Source of the DNA: Pseudomonadota bacterium
GTDB lineage: Bacteria > Desulfobacterota > Desulfovibrionia > Desulfovibrionales > Desulfovibrionaceae
Direction of reading: 5' to 3'
NCBI GenBank assembly: GCA_023419375.1
Contig: JAEZYD010000007.1
Coordinates: 1 to 36,294 of the forward strand
Length of the DNA stretch: 36,294 nt
The notes under the pieces are model-generated. The model did no database searches, had not been told where the DNA came from, and saw only the letters and a list, made by a program, of their open reading frames with translations. Shown here in pieces: positions 8,116 to 15,255 of this stretch (its first letter is position 1; every line of letters starts with the position of its first letter). The position numbers were made by a program, and so were the translations under genes.

Positions 8116-9171
8116 ATGCAAGTTCGTGTTTTTTCGTTGTCGCTGTTGGTGGCTGCGGTATTCTGTTCTGTCCTGCTCATGGGCGGCACTGCTCTGGCTG
8201 ATGACGCCTCGATCCTTCGCGAGGCTCAGGCCGCGCTGGACAAGGCCGATTACGATCAGGCCGTGCGCGTGCTCAAGCCGCTGGTGGACAGCGGCAATGC
8301 CGAAGCCCTGTATGTCATGGGTCGCCTGATCCTTGAAGGCAAGGGCGTGAAGAAAAACAATACGCGCGCTGCGGAATTCTTCCGCCTGGCGGCGGAAAAG
8401 GGCGACGTCAGCGCCATGAATTCGTGGGCCACGTCGCTGGTTACCGGGGATGGCGTTCCCCGCAATTATCACGAGGCCGCCCGCTGGTTCCGCAAGGCCG
8501 CCGATCAGGGCCTTGCCATGGCCCAGTACAATCTTGGCTACCTCTATGCCTATGGCAAGGGCGTGCCCAAGGATGAAGCCGCCGCCATCGACTGGTATAC
8601 CCGTGCCGCCAATCAGGGGCTGGCTTCGGCCCAGTATTCGCTGGGCTGGACCTACATGAACGGCAAGGGCGAAAACCAGAGCGACACCAAGGCGGCCCAC
8701 TGGTTTGAAAAGGCCGCGGAGCAGGATCACGCCAAAGCCCAGAACAACCTGGCCTACATGTACGCCGAAGGGCGCGGCTATGCGCAGGATCCCGCCAAGG
8801 CCGTGCAGTGGTATACCCGCGCGGCGGAGCAGGGCTATGCGGAAGCGCAGTACAACCTCGGCTACATGTATGAGCAGGGGCGCGGCGCGGCGCAGGATTA
8901 TACCCAGGCTGTGGACTGGTACCGCAAGGCTGCGGAGCAGAACGAAGCTGCCGCCCAGTACAGCCTTGGCCTCATGTACGAACAGGGTACGGGCGTTCCC
9001 CGCAACCTGACCGAAGCCAGCCGCTGGTATCAGCTTGCTGCCAAGAACGGGGATCCTGATGCCAAGGCCGCCCTGCGCAGCATATCCACCAAGGCACCTG
9101 CCAAGGCTCCTGCCAAGGCCGCAGCACCCAGCAGCCCCACCAAGCAAACCCGCGATAAAAAGAAACAGTAA
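8116..9171 (+). CDS. secreted Sel1-like repeat protein
   Basis: The 351-aa protein begins with a signal peptide (hydrophobic residues 7-25, probable cleavage after ALA at 28). Seven consecutive 36-residue Sel1 repeats follow at about 60-311, with the pattern GxAxAQYxLGxxYxxGxGVxxDxxxAxxWYxKAAEQ, then a partial eighth. The tail from about residue 325 is basic, rich in Lys, Ala and Pro. Sel1 repeats are helical scaffolds for protein-protein contacts, often in the periplasm or in signalling complexes. No enzymatic domain is present. It follows the LIC12162-like gene after 3 nt, so it may be an accessory of the same surface-glycan unit, though Sel1 proteins are promiscuous in context. A perfect terminator hairpin follows. 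Confidence 0.88.
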   Translation: MQVRVFSLSLLVAAVFCSVLLMGGTALADDASILREAQAALDKADYDQAVRVLKPLVDSGNAEALYVMGRLILEGKGVKKNNTRAAEFFRLAAEKGDVSAMNSWATSLVTGDGVPRNYHEAARWFRKAADQGLAMAQYNLGYLYAYGKGVPKDEAAAIDWYTRAANQGLASAQYSLGWTYMNGKGENQSDTKAAHWFEKAAEQDHAKAQNNLAYMYAEGRGYAQDPAKAVQWYTRAAEQGYAEAQYNLGYMYEQGRGAAQDYTQAVDWYRKAAEQNEAAAQYSLGLMYEQGTGVPRNLTEASRWYQLAAKNGDPDAKAALRSISTKAPAKAPAKAAAPSSPTKQTRDKKKQ

Positions 9172-9207
9172 ATCAGACGGGCCAGCAGGCCCGGCATTGA
9201 AAAACAT

Positions 9208-9249
9208 AAAGGCCGTCCGGCATACCTGCGAGTATGCCGGACGGCCTTT
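9208..9249 (+). terminator. strong hairpin terminator closing the NeuB-Sel1 operon
   Basis: A perfect 18-bp stem (AAAGGCCGTCCGGCATAC, loop CTGCGA, exact complement) is followed by GCCTGTTTTTG. It stands 36 nt after the Sel1 stop and insulates the downstream regulator gene. Confidence 0.85.
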
Positions 9250-9367
9250 GCCTGTTTTTGCCAATCTGCACTGTCTGTTCCGGCGGCGTTCCTGTTGCCG
9301 CCACGATGGCAGAAAAAGACTATTTTTTGTCATTGCTGCCAGCGTGTCCGTTTTCTATTCTGCACAC

Positions 9368-10342
9368 ATGAAACAGCGCGTTGTTTTCTTTCTTTATCCC
9401 GGCATTGTCTCGCTGGATGTATCCGGCCCGCTGGAGGTTTTTGCGGCGGCTACGGATATTCTGGCGCACAGCAACAAAAGCGATCAGGGCTATGCGCCCG
9501 TGTTCGCCGCGTGCTCCCCGGGGCCAGTGCGCACGTCATCCGGCCTTGTGCTGACGGCGGAAACAACACTTGAAAATCTTTCGCAGGATATTCTTGTTGT
9601 TCCCGGCGCAGTGGATGCGGAATCCATATCGCAGAATCCGCAGATCATACGGCAGGTAAGTGCGGCGGCGTCCCGGGCTGCGCGCATAGCAAGCGTGTGC
9701 AGCGGGGCGTTCATTCTGGCGGCTTGCGGTCTGCTGCACGGCAAAAGGGCGGCAACCCACTGGCTGGTGGCTGATCGCCTGGCCGAGCTGTACCCGCAGA
9801 TTACCGTGGAGCCTGACGCCATTTTTGTGCGCGACGGCAACACGTCCACAAGCGGCGGCGTAACAGCGGGCATAGATCTGGCGCTGGATATGGTTGAAGA
9901 AGACTACGGCGACAAACTGGCCATGGAAGTCGCCCGCGTATTGCTTTTGTACCGCCGCCGCCCCGGCAACCAGAGTCAGTACAGCTCCGCGCTGGCCGCG
10001 CAGGTCAATGCTGGCAGATTTGCCCCTCTGGTGCGCTGGCTGGAGGCGAATCTTGGCAAAAGCCTGACTGTTGAGAACATGGCCGAGGTGGCGAACATGA
10101 GCCCCCGGTCGTTCGCGCGGGTATTCCCCGCAGAAACCGGCAGCAGCCCGGCCCGCTTTGTGGAAGGCTTGCGCATCACTCGGGCGCGGGAACTCATTGA
10201 ATCCGGGGCTGATTCCTTTGCCCTGGTGGCGCAGTCGGCGGGTTTTGGCAGCGAAGATCGCCTGCGCAAGGCCTTTATTCGCCGCCTTGGCCTCAGCCCC
10301 CACCAGTACAGCCGACATTTTTTTAAAGGAGAACAACGATGA
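9368..10342 (+). CDS. GlxA-family transcriptional regulator (DJ-1/PfpI domain + AraC HTH)
   Basis: This is a cytoplasmic DNA-binding regulator of 324 aa. Residues ~1-185 form a DJ-1/PfpI-like amidotransferase fold: FFLYPGIVSLDVSGPLEVF at the start, ILVVPGA, the nucleophile-elbow-like SVCSGAFILAACGLL, and THWLVADRLAE. The C-terminal ~100 residues are an AraC-type double helix-turn-helix (LTVENMAEVANMSPRSFAR; VAQSAGFGSEDRLRKAFIRRLGLSPHQY). The combination defines the GlxA subfamily, which includes regulators of arginine, carnitine and glycine-betaine catabolism. I started it at ATG 9368; the longer in-frame extension to 9035 runs through the terminator and the Sel1 gene. It overlaps the next gene by 4 nt (ATGA), so the two are translationally coupled. 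It lies convergent to the guanidino/ABC operon and could regulate it (inference). Confidence 0.88.
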   Translation: MKQRVVFFLYPGIVSLDVSGPLEVFAAATDILAHSNKSDQGYAPVFAACSPGPVRTSSGLVLTAETTLENLSQDILVVPGAVDAESISQNPQIIRQVSAAASRAARIASVCSGAFILAACGLLHGKRAATHWLVADRLAELYPQITVEPDAIFVRDGNTSTSGGVTAGIDLALDMVEEDYGDKLAMEVARVLLLYRRRPGNQSQYSSALAAQVNAGRFAPLVRWLEANLGKSLTVENMAEVANMSPRSFARVFPAETGSSPARFVEGLRITRARELIESGADSFALVAQSAGFGSEDRLRKAFIRRLGLSPHQYSRHFFKGEQR

Positions 10343-10941
10343 AAAAAGGCCTCACATACGGAATATATATTTATGAACAGGTGGCTGAACTGGATTTTGT
10401 AGCGCCCATGCAGGTTTTTGCGGCATCCAACCAGTTTGCCGGGGGCGGCAGGGTGGTGACGCTGAGTTGCACGGGCCAGCCCCTCTGCGGATTGAGCGGC
10501 TTGCGCATTACGCCGGACTACAGCCTGCAAAACGCCCCGCCGCTGGATGTGCTGCTGTTGCCCGGCACGGCGGAAGTTTCCGAATACGCCTGGAGCGACC
10601 CCGGCATTCTGGAGTGGGTGCGCCAGCAGTACGAAAAAGTGGACTACCTTGCCGCCGTATGCACCGGCGGGTTGATCCTGCAAAAGGCCGGGCTGCTCAA
10701 GGGGCGCAGGGCCACAACGCACTGGCAGCTCATGGACGCCCTTGAAAACGACCCGGAAATAACCGCTCTGCCGGATGCGGGTTATGTGCGCGACGGCAAG
10801 ATCGTCACCTCGCAAGGTGTCTCTGCGGGCATGGACATGGCCCTGTGGCTTGTGGGCCAGATTCATGACCCGGATCATGCCCGCCTTGTGCGCAAAATTT
10901 TGCAGTACGATCCGGCCCCGCCGTACACTGCCGAAGTTTAG
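10339..10941 (+). CDS. DJ-1/PfpI family protein, isonitrile-hydratase-like
   Basis: This is a single-domain, cytoplasmic 200-aa member of the DJ-1/PfpI superfamily. Motifs include YGIYIYEQVAELDFVAPMQV at the N-terminus, with an acidic residue placed like the Asp of isonitrile hydratase, VLLLPGTAE, and the nucleophilic elbow AVCTGGLILQKAGLL (Cys at about residue 110), then ATTHWQLMDAL. Relatives include cyclohexyl-isocyanide hydratase, but the superfamily also contains glyoxalases, amidases and chaperones, so the substrate is open. It is visibly paralogous to the N-terminal half of the preceding GlxA-type regulator. The start overlaps that regulator's stop (ATGA). AAAGGAGAACAACG upstream is a good ribosome-binding site. 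Confidence 0.85.
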   Translation: MKKGLTYGIYIYEQVAELDFVAPMQVFAASNQFAGGGRVVTLSCTGQPLCGLSGLRITPDYSLQNAPPLDVLLLPGTAEVSEYAWSDPGILEWVRQQYEKVDYLAAVCTGGLILQKAGLLKGRRATTHWQLMDALENDPEITALPDAGYVRDGKIVTSQGVSAGMDMALWLVGQIHDPDHARLVRKILQYDPAPPYTAEV

Positions 10942-10956
10942 TCAGATTCAGGCACG

Positions 10957-10974
10957 CCAGACGGGATTGTCTGG
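10957..10974. terminator. small hairpin after the DJ-1 gene
   Basis: CCAGAC, a 6-nt loop and GTCTGG form a 6-bp stem 16 nt past the DJ-1 stop. No T-run follows, so it probably works only together with the larger hairpin that follows. Confidence 0.3.
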
Positions 10975-10986
10975 TTGAAAATATAA

Positions 10987-11021
10987 CGGCGCAGCTCTGT
11001 GAGGGTAACAGGGCTGCGCCG
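10987..11021 (-). terminator. terminator between the convergent DJ-1 gene and the guanidino operon
   Basis: A 14-bp arm pair (CGGCGCAGCTCTGT / ACAGGGCTGCGCCG, one G-U type pair) encloses a 7-nt loop. On the minus strand it is followed by TTATATTTTC, fitting termination of the operon that ends at 11096. On the plus strand no T-run follows. Confidence 0.6.
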
Positions 11022-11095
11022 CGCGCGTGATGGCAAGTTGCTGAAATGTTGTTAGATTTTTGAGTGTGGGTAATTCATTTCATTTGTGAACGGCG

Positions 11096-12049
11096 TTACC
11101 GCAGGCCGTTCTTTTTCTGAAATGCGAGGATGGACAGAAATTCAAAGCCGATGTTGGCGGCCAGATAGGCTGTCAGCTCGGCCTGATCTATGCCGGGCAT
11201 GACTTCCACTATGTCAAAGCCCACATAGTGCAGATTTTTGAGCGCGCGTACCAGGCTCAGCACCTCCCATGATGTGAAGCCGCCGACCTCCGGCGTGCCG
11301 GTGCCGGGGGCGTATGCCGGGTCCACAAAATCAATATCAAAGGTGAGGAATACCTTTGTGTCGCCCACGCGCTGCTGGATGGCCTCGATAACCGCTGGCA
11401 GGCCCATCTCGCGCATGATGTGCGCGGGCAGTACCTTGAAGCCAAGGTCGGCGGCAATCTTGAAGTCGTCCGGGTCGTAGAGCGAACCGCGCATGCCCAG
11501 CTGGATAGAGGTGGACGGGTCAATGAGGCCTTCTTCCAGCGCGCGCCGAAAGGGTGTGCCGTGGTTGTACGGCTGCCCGAATACGGATTCGTTCAGATCC
11601 AGGTGTGAATCAAAATGCAGCAGGCTTACCTTGCCGTGCTTGGCGGCAACGGCGCGCAGCTCGGCCAGGGTGATGGCATGGTCGCCGCCAAGGCCCAGCG
11701 GCACTGCGCCGGTTTCAAGCAGGGGCTGCATGAACTCGGTGATGGCGGCGTAGGAAGGCTCGATGTAACCGGGCACAATATTGACGTCGCCAAAGTCGCC
11801 GCCCTTCAGCTCGTTGAGAATATTGACCTCAAAGATCACGTTGTTGGGCTTGATCATGCTCGAAATATGCCGGATTGCCGAAGGCCCGAAGCGCGAACCC
11901 GTGCGGTAGGAACTGCCCGTATCAAAGGGAATGCCGAAAACCGCAAAATCCATGCCCGTGGGGTCGTCCATACGCGGCATGCGCATGAAGCTGCCGGTGT
12001 TGCAGAATCGGGGGGACGAAGACGCGCTGGGTGGTTGCATGGAAGCCAT
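11096..12049 (-). CDS. agmatinase/ureohydrolase family enzyme 1
   Basis: Ureohydrolases use a binuclear Mn (or Ni) centre to hydrolyse a guanidino group, releasing urea or an equivalent. All metal ligands are present: His124 in GGDHAI, Asp147-Ser-His149-Leu-Asp151 (HFDSHLDL) and Asp238/Asp240 (TFDIDFVDP). YNHGTPF (His163) and GTPE at about 250 belong to the substrate pocket. At 317 aa it has normal agmatinase length. Most agmatinases have DAHxD; the Ser in DSHLD is a common variant in guanidinobutyrase-like branches. The start at 12049 has GAGG 5 nt upstream. It is the last gene of the minus-strand operon, 87 nt after the DUF1989 gene. The substrate (agmatine, guanidinobutyrate, guanidinopropionate or guanidine) cannot be fixed from sequence. 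Confidence 0.88.
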   Translation of the reverse strand: MASMQPPSASSSPRFCNTGSFMRMPRMDDPTGMDFAVFGIPFDTGSSYRTGSRFGPSAIRHISSMIKPNNVIFEVNILNELKGGDFGDVNIVPGYIEPSYAAITEFMQPLLETGAVPLGLGGDHAITLAELRAVAAKHGKVSLLHFDSHLDLNESVFGQPYNHGTPFRRALEEGLIDPSTSIQLGMRGSLYDPDDFKIAADLGFKVLPAHIMREMGLPAVIEAIQQRVGDTKVFLTFDIDFVDPAYAPGTGTPEVGGFTSWEVLSLVRALKNLHYVGFDIVEVMPGIDQAELTAYLAANIGFEFLSILAFQKKNGLR

Positions 12050-12136
12050 AAAAACCTCGATGTTTGGGCCGGAAAAGTTCGGTCTGGTTATAGTGTGACC
12101 CCCGCCTTGTAAGGGCGGTATCCGTTTTTTACGCGG

Positions 12137-12736
12137 TCAGGCCGCGTAGACCTTGTATTTGATGTCTGAAGGCACGCAGTTTTTACCATTGATGGGCAAA
12201 ATATCCTGCGGGCAGGCAGACATGACCACCACGCAGTCAAAATGGGCTTCAAGCACCACGTAGTCGCCCTCCTTGCTCAGGGGCGGCAGCCAGCTGGCCT
12301 TGTTGTCCACAATGGGCGTGTTCATCCACAGGTTCAGCGGGCAGGGGCAAAAATCCACCTGTATGCCCAGCTTGCGCAGGGCCGCATACATGTTGTCCGT
12401 GCAGTTGGCGTGGTAGCCCTGCACGCCAAGGCCCATGTAGCGGTAGATGTCGCAGGCGGCCATGAAGGTGTCGTGCGCGCCGTTGCTGGTGTCTTCCAGC
12501 ATGGTGAGCACCGGGCGGCGGCAGTTGGTTACCAGCCTGTCGCCCGGGCCGGGGACGCCCTTGTTGAGGTCGGGCCGCACGTGCTGCATGGACATGTATT
12601 CCAGCGGGTTGCGCAGGTTGAAGGCCCAGGTGTCCACCACCTGCTCCCCTGTGATATTGACGATCTTGATGCGTTCCCCGGCCCGCACAATGGCGGCATC
12701 GCCGCAGCGGCCGGGAATGGTGATGTATTCGTTCAT
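12137..12736 (-). CDS. DUF1989 / urea-carboxylase-associated family protein
   Basis: The protein is about 199 aa and cytoplasmic. It matches the DUF1989 (urea carboxylase-associated) family: IPGRCGDAAIVRAGERIKI at the N-terminus, GEQVVDTWAFNL, SMQHVRPDL, HDTFMAACD, YHANCTDNM, and the diagnostic FCPCPLNLWMNTPI near residue 120. Cys and His in these motifs suggest a bound metal. Some family members (CgdA/CgdB) were shown to form carboxyguanidine deiminase, acting with a guanidine carboxylase. Neither the carboxylase nor a second DUF1989 subunit is seen here. I used ATG 12736, nine bases after AGGAG; the ATG at 12742 is only three bases from it but cannot be excluded. Its position between the transporter genes and a ureohydrolase implies a role on the same guanidino substrate. 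Confidence 0.82.
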   Translation of the reverse strand: MNEYITIPGRCGDAAIVRAGERIKIVNITGEQVVDTWAFNLRNPLEYMSMQHVRPDLNKGVPGPGDRLVTNCRRPVLTMLEDTSNGAHDTFMAACDIYRYMGLGVQGYHANCTDNMYAALRKLGIQVDFCPCPLNLWMNTPIVDNKASWLPPLSKEGDYVVLEAHFDCVVVMSACPQDILPINGKNCVPSDIKYKVYAA

Positions 12737-12777
12737 GGGCATGTTCTCCTGCCAAATGCTTGTGCCAGATATGCTGC

Positions 12778-12806
12778 CTGCCGCCCGTAACGGAGGTTGG
12801 CGGCAG
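12778..12806. other. intercistronic hairpin between ATPase and DUF1989 genes
   Basis: CTGCCGCC and GGCGGCAG form a perfect 8-bp stem around a 13-nt loop. No T-run follows on the minus strand, so it is more likely an mRNA-stability or processing element than a terminator. Confidence 0.4.
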
Positions 12807-12817
12807 TGCTGCGGAAG

Positions 12818-13615
12818 CTAGGCAACCTGTCCGTTGCGGTGCGTCCAGCTTTTCAGAAAGGCCGCGAGGCGCGGGCTTTCCGGCGTATGAAAAAGTTTGT
12901 CCGGCGGCCCTTGCTCCACCACATGCCCGCCTTCCATAAAAACCACCCGATCCGCCACCTCGGCGGCAAAGCCCATTTCGTGGGTCACTATGAGCATGGT
13001 CATGCCGTCGTTGGCCAGACTGCGCATGACTTGCAGCACATCGCCCACAAGCTCGGGGTCAAGGGCAGAGGTGGGTTCGTCAAAGAGCATGATGCGCGGC
13101 TCCGTAGCCAGAGCGCGCGCAATGGCAACGCGCTGCTGCTGCCCGCCGGAAAGCTGTGCCGGGTAGCTGCCGCGTTTTTCGGCAAGGCCCACGCGTTCAA
13201 GGCATTCCAGCCCTTTTTTTTCGGCGGCGGCGCGGCTTTTGCCAGCAACGGAAATAAGCGCCTCGGTGACGTTTTCCATGACAGTCATGTGCGGCCACAG
13301 GTTGAAATGCTGAAACACCATGCCCAGATCGCGCCTGCTTTCGCGTATGCGCGTTTCGCTGGCGCGGCGGCGGGTGCCGTTGTACTGCACCTCGTAGCCC
13401 ATAAGCGCGCCTTCAACCAAGATTTCGCCCTCGTCATACACTTCAAGAAAATTGACGCAGCGCAGCAGGGTGCTCTTGCCAGAACCGGAAGGTCCGATAA
13501 GGCAGACCACTTCCTTAGGCATGACTTCCATATCAATGCCCTGAAGCACCTCGTGCTGCCCATAGCGCTTGCGCACATCGCATATTCTGATGGCCGGGGT
13601 GATTGTTTCTTCCAT
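12818..13615 (-). CDS. amino-acid-type ABC transporter ATP-binding protein
   Basis: This is the cytoplasmic ATPase of a polar amino acid importer (GlnQ/HisP type), 265 aa. Walker A GPSGSGKST is at 41-49, the Q-loop is VFQHFNLWPH at ~100-109, the signature LSGGQQQR is at 155-162, Walker B IMLFDEPTSALDPE is at ~175-188, and the switch His lies in VTHEMGFA. The start at 13615 is supported by AAAGGAGAACAGGTCATG; a longer in-frame version to 13780 would overlap the permease gene and has no homology. It sits 68 nt after permease 2, in the standard order solute-binding protein, permeases, ATPase. The expected cargo, from the neighbouring ureohydrolases, is a cationic guanidino compound (inference). 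Confidence 0.94.
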   Translation of the reverse strand: MEETITPAIRICDVRKRYGQHEVLQGIDMEVMPKEVVCLIGPSGSGKSTLLRCVNFLEVYDEGEILVEGALMGYEVQYNGTRRRASETRIRESRRDLGMVFQHFNLWPHMTVMENVTEALISVAGKSRAAAEKKGLECLERVGLAEKRGSYPAQLSGGQQQRVAIARALATEPRIMLFDEPTSALDPELVGDVLQVMRSLANDGMTMLIVTHEMGFAAEVADRVVFMEGGHVVEQGPPDKLFHTPESPRLAAFLKSWTHRNGQVA

Positions 13616-13683
13616 GACCTGTTCTCCTTTGGAGCCTTGGCGGCGCGGATTCCTGTAAAAAATCGCGCGGGCCTGATGCTGCG

Positions 13684-14364
13684 CTAGCGCGTCAAATGCC
13701 TGGTCAGGCGGGCCTCCGCCTTGCCGCACAAAACCGCCACTGCCTCGGAAATGATCCAGTAGAGCAGGGCCAGCAGGCACAGGGGCATGACAATTTCAAA
13801 GCTGATATTCATGATGCGGGTGGCGGTCTTGGTCAGTTCCGCCACGGTGATGATGGAAAGCACCGCGGAATCCTTGATGAGCGTGATGATCTGGTTGACT
13901 GCTGGCGGCAGGACTATCTGGGCCATCTGCGGCAATTCAATGCGCCACAGCCTGCGCCAGGGGCGAATGCCAAGGCAGTGCGCCGCCTCGCGCTGGCCCT
14001 CGGGGATGGACTCAAATCCGGCGCGGAAGATTTCGCAAAAATAGGCGGCTGCATAGAGCGACATGCCCAGCATGCCTGCTGGTTCCGCATCCAGCACAAT
14101 GCCGATTCTGGGGCCGCCGTAATAGAGCAGATAGAGCTGGATGAGCAGGGGCGTGCCGCGAAAAAACTCCACATAACAGGCCACGGGCTTGCGCAGCCAG
14201 GGGCAGATGCGGCGGCCAAGCTCCGCGGCAAAACCCAGCGCCAGGCCGCACACTATGGCGACCAGACTGATGCGGATGGTCACCCAGAGCGCTGCGCCAA
14301 AATCCGGGCCGTTCTCAATCAAAAAGCTCTGCCAGCGGGCCAGAAAGATCGTGAGGGCGTCCAT
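13684..14364 (-). CDS. amino acid ABC transporter permease 2 (HisMQ/GlnP type)
   Basis: This is an inner-membrane permease of about 226 aa from the chosen start. Several hydrophobic helices are evident (for example VTIRISLVAIVCGLALGFAA and the C-terminal IVMPLCLLALLYWIISEAVAV). The family's cytoplasmic coupling loop is clear: EIFRAGFESIPEGQREAAHCLGI followed by RRIELPQMAQIVLPP-type residues. FFRGTPLLIQLYLLYYG is typical of the glutamine/histidine permeases. The start ATG shares its A with the stop codon of permease 1 (TGATG), showing translational coupling; the upstream in-frame ATG at 14412 lies inside permease 1. Confidence 0.93.
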   Translation of the reverse strand: MDALTIFLARWQSFLIENGPDFGAALWVTIRISLVAIVCGLALGFAAELGRRICPWLRKPVACYVEFFRGTPLLIQLYLLYYGGPRIGIVLDAEPAGMLGMSLYAAAYFCEIFRAGFESIPEGQREAAHCLGIRPWRRLWRIELPQMAQIVLPPAVNQIITLIKDSAVLSIITVAELTKTATRIMNISFEIVMPLCLLALLYWIISEAVAVLCGKAEARLTRHLTR

Positions 14365-15005
14365 CAGTGCTTCCCCTTGAGGCGTTCGCCCAGGCGGGAA
14401 ATAATCAGGCACAGCGCCAGATAAATAATGGCTGCGGCCAGATACACTTCCACAGGCTTGTAGGTTGTGGACACAAGCTGCTCGCTGCGGCGCATGAGTT
14501 CGGTGACGCCGATAACAGAAATAAGCGACGAGTTCTTGAACAGGATGATGAACTCATTGACCAGCTCCGGCCCTGTGAGCGACAGCACCTGAGGCAGCTG
14601 GATACGCGTGAGAATGCGCATGCGGCTCAGGCCCAGCGCCTTGGCCGCTTCGATCTGCCCCACGGGGATGGAGTTGAAGCCTCCACGATAAATTTCGGCC
14701 TGAAAGGCGCTGGTGTTGAGGCCAAGGGCCAGCACGGCAACCAGCAGCGAGGGAACTTCAATATTGACTGCCGAGGGCAGGTAGAACAGCAGAAACAGAA
14801 TCACCAGCACGGGAATGCCCCTCATAAAGCTGATGTACAGCCCCGCGGCCCGCCTGAAGCCCCAAAACTGCGACCGCCGCATCTGGCACACCGAAATGCC
14901 CAGCACAACACCCAGCGAGATTGCCGCCATAGCCACAAGAACCGAAGTTATTGCGCCCTGGAGCAGCTCCGGCATGATGGAAAGGATGAAGCTGCATTCG
15001 TTCAT
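14364..15005 (-). CDS. amino acid ABC transporter permease 1 (HisMQ/GlnP type)
   Basis: This is an inner-membrane permease of 213 aa. Motifs are YISFMRGIPVLVILFLLFY, AEIYRGGFNSIPVGQIEAAKALG (EAA loop) and LPQVLSLTGPELVNEFIILF, followed by terminal helices. It differs enough from permease 2 to form a heterodimeric channel with it. I start at 15005 (NECSFILSIMPELL) with AGG about 8 nt upstream; ATGs at 15025 or 15080 add a short basic leader unlike the family and are less likely. It is the first gene after the 175-nt gap carrying two copies of the operon's palindrome, so an internal promoter is likely. Confidence 0.9.
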   Translation of the reverse strand: MNECSFILSIMPELLQGAITSVLVAMAAISLGVVLGISVCQMRRSQFWGFRRAAGLYISFMRGIPVLVILFLLFYLPSAVNIEVPSLLVAVLALGLNTSAFQAEIYRGGFNSIPVGQIEAAKALGLSRMRILTRIQLPQVLSLTGPELVNEFIILFKNSSLISVIGVTELMRRSEQLVSTTYKPVEVYLAAAIIYLALCLIISRLGERLKGKH

Positions 15006-15127
15006 GATAGCCTGCTGTGGATGCATCCACTCGGTTGGGCGTTTCCGGCGGGGAACAGTGGGAGGGACTCCCTGCGTCACAGTTCCACGCCTGTCAGTGT
15101 GGTGTTTTGAGCAAACTGGATGCCATT

Positions 15128-15149
15128 TGTAAATTATTCTTTATTTACA
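15128..15149. repeat. inverted repeat TGTAAAT-N8-ATTTACA
   Basis: A perfect 7-bp inverted repeat with an 8-nt spacer stands about 125 nt before the permease 1 start. It may be a regulator site or part of the mRNA leader. Its spacing and sequence differ from the AAAACA-N4-TGTTTT element. Confidence 0.4.
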
Positions 15150-15190
15150 GCGAGTTGTTGTTTTTTATTGATTTTTTCCAGGGGTTTGTA

Positions 15191-15206
15191 AAAACAAAAA
15201 TGTTTT
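15191..15206. promoter_or_regulatory. candidate operator, copy 2 (AAAACA-N4-TGTTTT)
   Basis: The sequence AAAACA-AAAA-TGTTTT is a perfect 6+6 palindrome with a 4-bp centre. It lies in the gap between ureohydrolase 2 and permease 1. The same element occurs at 17248-17263, and nearly so at 15231-15246. Confidence 0.5.
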
Positions 15207-15211
15207 AAATC

Positions 15212-15252
15212 CGCGATGTTGGATTTATCCAAAACAATTTTGTTTCATCGCG
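15212..15252 (-). other. nested hairpin region downstream of ureohydrolase 2
   Basis: CGCGATG (15212-15218) pairs with CATCGCG (15246-15252). Two small inverted repeats lie inside it (GGA-TTTA-TCC, and AAACA/TGTTT). On the minus strand this starts 3 nt after the ureohydrolase stop and is followed by a T-rich stretch, so it may act as a terminator or attenuator before the permease genes. Confidence 0.4.
15231..15246. promoter_or_regulatory. candidate operator, copy 3 (one mismatch)
   Basis: AAAACA-ATTT-TGTTTC is the palindrome with one mismatch in its last base. It is centred 40 bp from copy 2, close to four helical turns. Confidence 0.42.
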
Positions 15253-15255
15253 CGA

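Noticed and set aside
7768..9333. 521-codon minus-strand frame opposite the Sel1 gene
   Set aside because: It is a periodic shadow of the Sel1 repeats, crosses the terminator hairpin, and has no recognisable domain.
12102..12126. Hairpin plus T6 between the DUF1989 and ureohydrolase 1 genes as a terminator
   Set aside because: The T-run follows the hairpin only on the plus strand, where no gene precedes it; on the minus strand it does not fit a terminator.
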